Source: an uncultured Prevotellaceae bacterium
Lineage (GTDB): Bacteria; Bacteroidota; Bacteroidia; Bacteroidales; Bacteroidaceae
Assembly (NCBI GenBank): GCA_902770195.1
Contig: CACXSA010000016.1
Location: 1 to 33,991, forward strand
Length of the DNA: 33,991 nucleotides
Direction: 5' to 3'
Under the pieces are notes generated by a model that was not told where the DNA came from, ran no database searches, and saw only the letters and a program-made list of their open reading frames with translations. A program made the translations under genes and the position numbers. The stretch's first letter is position 1. Each line of letters begins with the position of its first letter. Positions 29,260 to 33,991 of the stretch are shown piece by piece.

Positions 29260-31764
29260 ATGAATATTTCGTATAAATGGTTAAAAGAGTACGTTGATTT
29301 CGACCTCACCCCTCAACAGGTGTGCGATGCCCTGACATCCACAGGTCTTGAAGTCGATGCACTCGAAGAAGTTCAGAGTATTAAAGGTGGTCTGAAAGGA
29401 CTTTATGTAGGTAAGGTGCTGACATGCGAGATGCACCCCGATTCCGACCACCTGCATGTCACCACCGTTGATTTGGGCAAAGGTGAGCCCCAGCAGATAG
29501 TCTGTGGCGCTCCCAATGTAGCCGCAGGTCAGAAGGTCATCGTGGCTGATCTGGGTTGTGTGCTCTATGATGGCGACAAGGAGTTTGTCATCAAGAAGTC
29601 TAAGCTGCGTGGTGTCGAGTCGTTGGGCATGATTTGTGCCGAGGATGAGATAGGTATTGGCAACGACCACTCCGGCATCATCGTATTACCTGAGGATGCT
29701 GTAGTAGGAACCCCCGCCGCTGAGTATTACCACTTGGAGAGCGACTGGCTCATCGAGATTGATATCACTGCCAACCGTGCCGACGCCCTCTCACATTGGG
29801 GTGTGGCTCGCGACCTGTATGCGTGGCTGAAGCAGAATGGATACAAGACGGCTACCCACAAACCTGTGGTCGAGGATTTTGTTATCGACAATAACTCTCT
29901 CCCCATCGACGTGGAGATCCAGAACACCGAGGCCTGCAAGCGCTATGCCTGTGTGAGCATCACCGATTGCGAGGTGAAGGAGTCGCCCGACTGGTTGAAG
30001 AACAAGCTGACCACCATAGGTCTGCGTCCTATCAACAACATCGTCGATATCACCAACTATGTCATGATGGCCCTGGGTCAGCCCCTCCATTGCTTCGATG
30101 CCGATATGGTGAAAGGTCATAAGATTGTAGTGAAGACGATGCCCGATGGCACACCCTTCCAGACTCTCGATGGGGTAGAGCATAAGCTCTCCGATCGCGA
30201 CCTGGCTATCTGCAATGCCGAAGATCCCATGTGTATCGCCGGTGTGTTTGGCGGAAAGGGTAGTGGAACCTACGAGACCACGAAGAATGTCGTGCTGGAG
30301 TCTGCTTACTTCCATCCCACATGGATTCGTAAGTCAGCCCGTCGTCACGGACTCTCTACCGATGCCTCGTTCCGCTTCGAGCGCGGCATCGACCCAAACG
30401 GCACCATCGAGGCCCTGAAATATGCCGCCCAGCTTTGTAAGGAGTTGGCAGGCGGTAAGGTGTCTATGGACATCAAGGACGTCTATCCCGAGAAGATGCA
30501 GAATGCCGTCGTTGACCTCCAGTACAGCTATGTCCACTCCCTCGTGGGAAAAGACATCCCCGTGGAGACCATCAAGAACATCTGCGCCTCCCTGGAGATG
30601 AAGGTGCTCAGCGAGAGTGCCGAGGGCTTGAAACTCGAAATCCCTGCCTATCGTGTGGATGTGCAGCGCCCCTGCGACGTTGTAGAAGACATCCTTCGCA
30701 TCTATGGCTATAACAATGTGGAGATCCCCACCCAGCTTAAGTCCAGCCTCGTCATCAAGGGCGAAGAAGACCAGAAGCACAAGTTGGCCAACCTGGTCAG
30801 CGAGCAGCTGGTAGGTGCCGGCTTCAACGAGATTCTAAATAACTCGTTAAGCAAGTCGTCGTACTACGACGACATACAGGGCAAGACACTGGTTCACATC
30901 ATGAACCCGCTCAGCAGCGACCTCAACGTGATGCGTGGCACCCTCTTGTATGGTGGCTTGGAGAGCATCGAGCACAATGCCAAGCGTAAGAATGGCAATT
31001 GCCGCTTCTTCGAGTTTGGCAACGTGTACAAAAGGACAATAACCAATAACCAATATCCAGATAACCGTGATACAGCGGCTGAGGATGAGGCTATGAAAAA
31101 AGGTAATTGGTTATTGTTTAATGGTTATTGTGAAGAGAACCATCTGGGACTCTGGCTCACCGGTAAGCGCGTGGAAGGCTCGTGGGCTCATCCCGACGAG
31201 AATACTTCATTTGCTGAACTGGATGCCTTCGTTGATAATATCCTCGCCCGCATTGGTGTACAACCCGGCATGATTGTCCGTAAGAAGTCCGACAATGCCG
31301 TCTTCTCCGCAGGTCTCACCATCGAGAACCGTGGAGGTAAGAAACTCGTTGAGCTGGGTGTCATCACCAAGAAGCTGCAACGTCAGTTCGACATCGACAC
31401 CCCCGTCTATTATGCCGAGCTCAACTGGACAGCCCTCATGAAGGTTATCCGCAAGCAGAAAGTGGAGTTCACCGACATACCTAAGTTCCCCTCCGTCAGC
31501 CGCGACCTCGCCCTGCTCATCGACAAGAGCGTAGAGTTCCAGCAGATAGAGGACATCGCCCGTCAGACGGAGAAGAAGTTCCTGAAGAAGGTCGAACTCT
31601 TCGACGTCTATGAAGGCGACAAGCTCCCTGCTGGCAAGAAGTCGTATGCCGTCAACTTCATCCTTCAGGATGCCGAGAAGACGATGGGCGACAAGCAGAT
31701 TGAAGCCATCATGCAGAAACTCATCGCTCAGCTGACCGCCAAACTTGGCGCTCAGCTTCGTTGA
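29260..31764 (+). CDS. pheT: Phenylalanyl-tRNA synthetase beta subunit
   Basis: 834 aa; works as an alpha2-beta2 enzyme charging tRNA-Phe. Domains: EMAP-type tRNA-binding OB fold (about 40-150, GLYVGKVLTCEMHPDSDHLHVTTVDLG, VCGAPNV), the B3/B4 editing domain (about 205-375, NIVDITNYVMMALGQPLHCFDAD), B5 (about 400-480), the catalytic-like core (GNVYKR..., 540-700), and the FDX-ACB anticodon-binding domain (about 740-834, KFPSVSRDLALLID). pheS is not adjacent. Residues 592-625 are an extra segment coded by inverted heptamer repeats (see separate entry). Confidence 0.95.
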   Translation: MNISYKWLKEYVDFDLTPQQVCDALTSTGLEVDALEEVQSIKGGLKGLYVGKVLTCEMHPDSDHLHVTTVDLGKGEPQQIVCGAPNVAAGQKVIVADLGCVLYDGDKEFVIKKSKLRGVESLGMICAEDEIGIGNDHSGIIVLPEDAVVGTPAAEYYHLESDWLIEIDITANRADALSHWGVARDLYAWLKQNGYKTATHKPVVEDFVIDNNSLPIDVEIQNTEACKRYACVSITDCEVKESPDWLKNKLTTIGLRPINNIVDITNYVMMALGQPLHCFDADMVKGHKIVVKTMPDGTPFQTLDGVEHKLSDRDLAICNAEDPMCIAGVFGGKGSGTYETTKNVVLESAYFHPTWIRKSARRHGLSTDASFRFERGIDPNGTIEALKYAAQLCKELAGGKVSMDIKDVYPEKMQNAVVDLQYSYVHSLVGKDIPVETIKNICASLEMKVLSESAEGLKLEIPAYRVDVQRPCDVVEDILRIYGYNNVEIPTQLKSSLVIKGEEDQKHKLANLVSEQLVGAGFNEILNNSLSKSSYYDDIQGKTLVHIMNPLSSDLNVMRGTLLYGGLESIEHNAKRKNGNCRFFEFGNVYKRTITNNQYPDNRDTAAEDEAMKKGNWLLFNGYCEENHLGLWLTGKRVEGSWAHPDENTSFAELDAFVDNILARIGVQPGMIVRKKSDNAVFSAGLTIENRGGKKLVELGVITKKLQRQFDIDTPVYYAELNWTALMKVIRKQKVEFTDIPKFPSVSRDLALLIDKSVEFQQIEDIARQTEKKFLKKVELFDVYEGDKLPAGKKSYAVNFILQDAEKTMGDKQIEAIMQKLIAQLTAKLGAQLR
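31033..31132. repeat. Inverted heptamer (CAATAAC) arrays inside pheT, in frame
   Basis: Left: CAATAAC-CAATAAC-CAATATC-CAGATAAC at about 31037-31060. Right, on the minus strand: CAATAAC-CATTAAA-CAATAAC-CAATTAC at about 31102-31131. The core of about 40 nt between them codes a Glu/Asp/Ala-rich stretch (TAAEDEAMKKG). The segment codes about 33 residues inserted between FEFGNVYK and ENHLGLWLTGK; other Bacteroidales PheT proteins, as I recall them, have a loop of about 20 residues here. The insert keeps the frame and has no stop codon. Confidence 0.75.
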
Positions 31765-31800
31765 ATTTGACAATTTGACCATTTACTATTGGACCATTGG
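31765..31800 (-). repeat. Left octamer array of the four-helix gene cassette
   Basis: On the minus strand it reads CCAATGGT-CCAATAGT-AAATGGT-CAAATTGT-CAAAT. It starts right after the pheT stop and ends 1 nt before the ATG at 31802. The opposite orientation of the same octamers follows the gene. Confidence 0.8.
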
Positions 31801-31801
31801 T

Positions 31802-32167
31802 ATGACAGAGCTCGAATTAAAGGAAAGATTTAAACTTTTTTCCATTCGCATTGTCAAGATGGTTGATAGTATGCCAGATACAATTTCTGGGAAAGCGATA
31901 GGTTCTCAAGTGGTCAGGTCTGGGACTTCACCTGCAGCCAATTATCGGGCCGCATGTTTAGGAAAATCTGAAAAAGATTTCTTGAATAAATTGAAGATGG
32001 TGGAGGAAGAACTCGATGAAACAAATCATTGGATGGAGATTATCATGGAGACAGGTTTGCTGCCACGAAAAAGGGTAGAACCGTTACATGATGAGTGTGT
32101 CGAGTTGTTGAGGATAATTGTTAGTTCAAAAGTGAGTACACGTAAACACTTAGAAAGTAATAAATAG
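31802..32167 (+). CDS. Four-helix-bundle protein (23S intervening-sequence protein family)
   Basis: 121 aa, helical throughout. The family signature is clear: LKERFKLFSIRIVKMVDSMPDT, AIGSQVVRSGTSPAANYRAACLGKSEKDFLNKLKMVEEELDETNHWMEII and a final helix. These proteins are encoded in intervening sequences of 23S rRNA in Leptospira and Coxiella and as single genes in Bacteroidota; the diversity-generating retroelement protein Avd has a similar fold. The role is unknown. The ATG at 31802 is 1 nt from the left octamer array, and the TAG stop is inside the first octamer of the right array. A longer frame from 31745 overlaps pheT and is unlikely. Confidence 0.9.
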   Translation: MTELELKERFKLFSIRIVKMVDSMPDTISGKAIGSQVVRSGTSPAANYRAACLGKSEKDFLNKLKMVEEELDETNHWMEIIMETGLLPRKRVEPLHDECVELLRIIVSSKVSTRKHLESNK

Positions 32168-32199
32168 TAAAATAGTAAAATTGTAAAATTGTAAAATGT
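32162..32199 (+). repeat. Right octamer array of the four-helix gene cassette
   Basis: AAATAGT (32162-32168), AAAATAGT (32169-32176), AAAATTGT (32177-32184), AAAATTGT (32185-32192) and AAAATGT (32193-32199), followed by AAG and the yebC-like ATG at 32203. The first unit supplies the TAG stop of the four-helix gene, and the array is the only leader in front of the yebC-like gene. Confidence 0.9.
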
Positions 32200-32202
32200 A
32201 AG

Positions 32203-32934
32203 ATGGGAAGAGCATTTGAATATCGCAAAGCTGCGAAATTGAAGAGATGGGGCCACATGGCCAAGACATTCACCAAGATTGGCAAGCAGATTGCCATTGC
32301 CGTGAAGGCAGGCGGTCCGGAGCCCGACATGAACCCTGCACTGCGTGCTATCATCGCCAATGCCAAGCGTGAGAACATGCCGAAGGATAACATCGAGCGT
32401 GCCATCAAGAACGCGATGGGTAAAGACCAGAGCGACTACAAGGAAGTAACTTACGAGGGATATGGTCCTCACGGAGTAGCCATCTTCGTTGACACCCTGA
32501 CAGACAACACCACACGTACTGTAGGCGACGTCCGTTCCGTGTTCAACAAGTTCAATGGTAACCTGGGCACTCAGGGCTCACTGTCGTTCCTGTTCGATCA
32601 CAAGTGTGTGTTCACCTTTAAGAAGAAGGACGGCCTCGATATGGACGAGATGATTCTCGACCTCATCGACTATGGTGTAGAGGACGAGTTCGACGAGGAC
32701 GAGGAAGAGAACAGCATCACCATCTATGGAGACCCCTCCAGCTTCGGAGCTATCCAGAAGCACCTGGAGGAGAACGGCTTCGAGGTGACCGGTGCCGAGT
32801 TCACTCGCATCCCCAACGACCTCAAGGACGTTACTCCCGAGGAGCGCGAGACCATCGATAAGATGATTGAGAGACTCGAGGACTTCGACGACGTACAGAC
32901 TGTCTATACGAACATGAAGCCCGAGGGCATGTAA
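32203..32934 (+). CDS. YebC/PmpR/TACO1-family protein
   Basis: 243 aa, a full-length member: MGRAFEYRKAAKLKRWGHMAKTF, NPALRAIIANAKRENMPKDNIERAIKNA, EVTYEGYGPHGVAIFVDTLTDN, TVGDVRSVFNKFNGNLGTQGSLSFLFD and the acidic C-terminus with ERLEDFDDVQTVYTNM. The family was called a transcriptional regulator, but TACO1 and bacterial relatives are now linked to translation of proline-rich stretches; the role here is not shown. The acidic run EDEFDEDEEEN is typical. The gene follows the four-helix cassette. Confidence 0.95.
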   Translation: MGRAFEYRKAAKLKRWGHMAKTFTKIGKQIAIAVKAGGPEPDMNPALRAIIANAKRENMPKDNIERAIKNAMGKDQSDYKEVTYEGYGPHGVAIFVDTLTDNTTRTVGDVRSVFNKFNGNLGTQGSLSFLFDHKCVFTFKKKDGLDMDEMILDLIDYGVEDEFDEDEEENSITIYGDPSSFGAIQKHLEENGFEVTGAEFTRIPNDLKDVTPEERETIDKMIERLEDFDDVQTVYTNMKPEGM

Positions 32935-32938
32935 TGGT

Positions 32939-32982
32939 GGTTAATGGTTAACGGTTAATGGTTAACGGTTAATCATTAACGG
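32939..32982. repeat. GGTTAAY heptamer array at the convergent gene end
   Basis: Five plus-strand heptamers: GGTTAAT (32939-32945), GGTTAAC (32946-32952), GGTTAAT (32953-32959), GGTTAAC (32960-32966), GGTTAAT (32967-32973), then one inverted copy CATTAACGG (32974-32982). The array follows the yebC-like stop by 4 nt, and the inverted unit contains the stop codon of the minus-strand lipoprotein (32976-32978). It may also serve as the boundary between the convergent genes; no ordinary terminator is present. Confidence 0.85.
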
Positions 32983-33365
32983 TAGTCAGATTGATGGAAC
33001 GTGGCATCTAACAGCTGCGTTCCTTTTTTCTTGCCCGAATGATACACATAGCGGAAGCTATAGCCCGCCTCCTTATACAGTCGCAGGTGGGCACTGTTCT
33101 TAATCTCCTGCAGTAGCAAGTCGCGCGAATGGGCACCCTCCACCACTGCCGAGTCGTCCAGCTGTCCCGTCAGCGTATAGGCATACGTAATGGTGTGCGT
33201 CGCCTTGTCAAACGTCATGCTGTCCATCACCACATCCTTAGCCACAGGAGTAGGGCAGTGCTTCTCCGTATATTCCCTTGCCTCCCTCTCACAACGCTCT
33301 TCCAGCGACTCCTGACAACCCACTGCCATCAGAGCCGCTCCTATAAAAAGTACTATCTTCTTCAT
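32976..33365 (-). CDS. Small lipoprotein of unknown function
   Basis: 129 aa. A lipoprotein signal peptide MKKIVLFIGAALMAVGC has a lipobox AVGC with the lipidated Cys at residue 17; the start at 33365 is used because it gives the normal signal, though MRQRK at 33380 is possible. The mature part has two more cysteines (RCEREAREYTEKHC), then a pattern common to Bacteroidales lipoproteins of unknown role: DSMTFDKATHTITYAYTLTGQLDD, LREIKNSAHLRLYKEAG-like and YRYVYHSGKKKGTQLLDATF. It is divergent from a C10 protease gene; an inhibitor role is possible but not shown. Confidence 0.8.
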   Translation of the reverse strand: MKKIVLFIGAALMAVGCQESLEERCEREAREYTEKHCPTPVAKDVVMDSMTFDKATHTITYAYTLTGQLDDSAVVEGAHSRDLLLQEIKNSAHLRLYKEAGYSFRYVYHSGKKKGTQLLDATFHQSDYR

Positions 33366-33399
33366 CTTTCTTTGTCTCATCTTTTTTGAATAGCCATTG

Positions 33400-33428
33400 C
33401 AAAGATAAACATTTTTGTTCGTTTTCAA
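33400..33428 (-). promoter_or_regulatory. Promoter of the lipoprotein gene
   Basis: On the minus strand TTG (33426-33428), an 18-nt spacer and TATCTTTG (33400-33407) match the Bacteroidota consensus. The start codon is about 35 nt downstream. Confidence 0.7.
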
Positions 33429-33449
33429 CTAAGTTTATTAAAAAAGTTG

Positions 33450-33457
33450 TATATTTG
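33450..33457 (+). promoter_or_regulatory. -7 box of the C10 protease gene (TATATTTG)
   Basis: TATATTTG fits TAnnTTTG and is 24 nt before the ATG. No TTG is found at the right distance; the upstream element would lie close to the divergent lipoprotein promoter, so the two may compete. Confidence 0.5.
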
Positions 33458-33481
33458 TACCCAAATTAAAATAGACAATCA

Positions 33482-33991
33482 ATGAAAAGACTAGTATCAT
33501 TATTCATCATTCTTCTTTCAGGGATGACCCTGTTCGCTGCGGAAGTCAGCCAGCAGGAAGCAATGGAGAAGGCTCGTGCCTTCATGCAAAAACGCCAAGG
33601 CGGCTCAAAAGCGATGCATCGTGCACAGCTTTCCCTCAATATGCAGCAAACCGATGCCGGTACACAGCTGCTCTATGCTTTTAATATAGAGGGTGGGGGA
33701 TATGTTATAGCCTCTGGCGACGACCGTACCATACCCATCGTGGGCTATAGTCTGACGGGAAGTATTGACACCGACGACATGCCCGACAATATGCGCTCAT
33801 GGCTTCAGAGCTATGCCGACGACATTTGTCGTCTCAGCAAAAGCTACACAGCCTTTCAGCAGAACGAAGACACCGGGTTGGCACCCATTACTCCGTTGCT
33901 CCATACTACATGGTATCAGGTGAATCCCTACGACCTGATGACACCCGTCTATGAAGGCACGGAGAAGAGCAGCTGGAAAGGCAAGCACAGT
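33482..33991 (+). CDS. Streptopain-type (C10) cysteine protease, N-terminal part
   Basis: 170 codons are in the window and the frame stays open to the end. A signal peptide (MKRLVSLFIILLSGMTLFAAE) leads into a prodomain of the Spi/inhibitor I69 type (YAFNIEGGGYVIASGDDRTIPIVGYS, DNMRSWLQSYADDI) and then the start of the mature C10 domain, PITPLLHTTWYQVNPYDLMTP. The catalytic Cys and His lie outside the window, so activity cannot be judged. Relatives include interpain A of Prevotella intermedia and SpeB. Proteins of this type are secreted, often by a C-terminal sorting domain that is not visible here. Confidence 0.85.
   Translation, partial: MKRLVSLFIILLSGMTLFAAEVSQQEAMEKARAFMQKRQGGSKAMHRAQLSLNMQQTDAGTQLLYAFNIEGGGYVIASGDDRTIPIVGYSLTGSIDTDDMPDNMRSWLQSYADDICRLSKSYTAFQQNEDTGLAPITPLLHTTWYQVNPYDLMTPVYEGTEKSSWKGKHS

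Noticed and set aside
31745-31801. Longer start for the four-helix protein overlapping pheT
   Set aside because: The extra 19 residues come from the pheT end and the repeat array; the family begins at the ATG at 31802.
32939-32982. Intrinsic terminator between yebC-like gene and lipoprotein
   Set aside because: The inverted part has almost no loop and there is no T-run on either strand, so it does not fit an ordinary terminator.

Overview
The window looks like chromosomal DNA of a Bacteroidales bacterium, most likely Prevotellaceae. The reasons are the Bacteroidota-type promoters (TAnnTTTG, several with an upstream TTG at 17-24 nt), the near absence of Shine-Dalgarno leaders, the rpmB-rpmG-DUF4295 cluster, a complete Bat (aerotolerance) operon, an RprX/RprY-like two-component pair, a TonB-dependent receptor and a streptopain-type (C10) protease. 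There is no phage, insertion sequence with a transposase, CRISPR array, tRNA or rRNA.

Layout. 1-396: the end of an unidentified gene, then a repeat-rich non-coding stretch (12-bp inverted repeat, two 11-nt tandem arrays) and a bidirectional terminator. 397-2457 (minus): htpG. 2640-5107: map, tsaD and a PncC/CinA-type amidase. 5226-5857: ribosomal proteins L28, L33 and a 52-aa DUF4295 protein. 5943-9717: ftsY, rimO, a stand-alone HU protein, and a membrane-anchored HU protein with an EEPVV repeat and a LysM-like C-terminus. 9855-18254: the Bat operon, moxR, DUF58, a small-domain membrane protein, batA, a batB-batC fusion and a batD-batE fusion. 18277-22899: PAP2 phosphatase, queA, glutamine-dependent nadE and a SpoU rRNA methyltransferase, mostly overlapping. 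22959-26760: a protoporphyrinogen-oxidase-like flavoprotein followed 1 nt later by a TonB-dependent receptor. 26859-29178: sensor kinase and response regulator. 29260-32934: pheT, a four-helix-bundle (23S intervening-sequence-type) protein, and a YebC/PmpR/TACO1-family protein. 32976-33991: a small lipoprotein (minus) divergent from the first 170 codons of a C10 protease that runs off the window.

The most unusual structure is a set of short 7-8 nt tandem arrays between or inside these genes. Around the four-helix-bundle gene, octamers of the form NAAATNGT occur in inverted orientation and touch the start codon on one side and supply the stop codon on the other. The same octamers occur head to head, without a gene between them, in front of the DUF58 gene, and as a one-sided array before the response regulator. 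A heptamer version (CAATAAC) sits in inverted orientation, in frame, inside pheT. A GGTTAAY heptamer array lies at the yebC/lipoprotein junction, and a TTTCTCA array fills the upstream part of the rpmB promoter. I propose that these are copies or footprints of one class of element, with the four-helix gene as its occupied form; that is inference. Other points of note are an 18-bp inverted repeat wrapped around the promoter and start codon of the kinase gene, two promoters that would give nearly leaderless mRNAs, and the two Bat fusions that each keep an internal signal-peptide-like segment and start codon.
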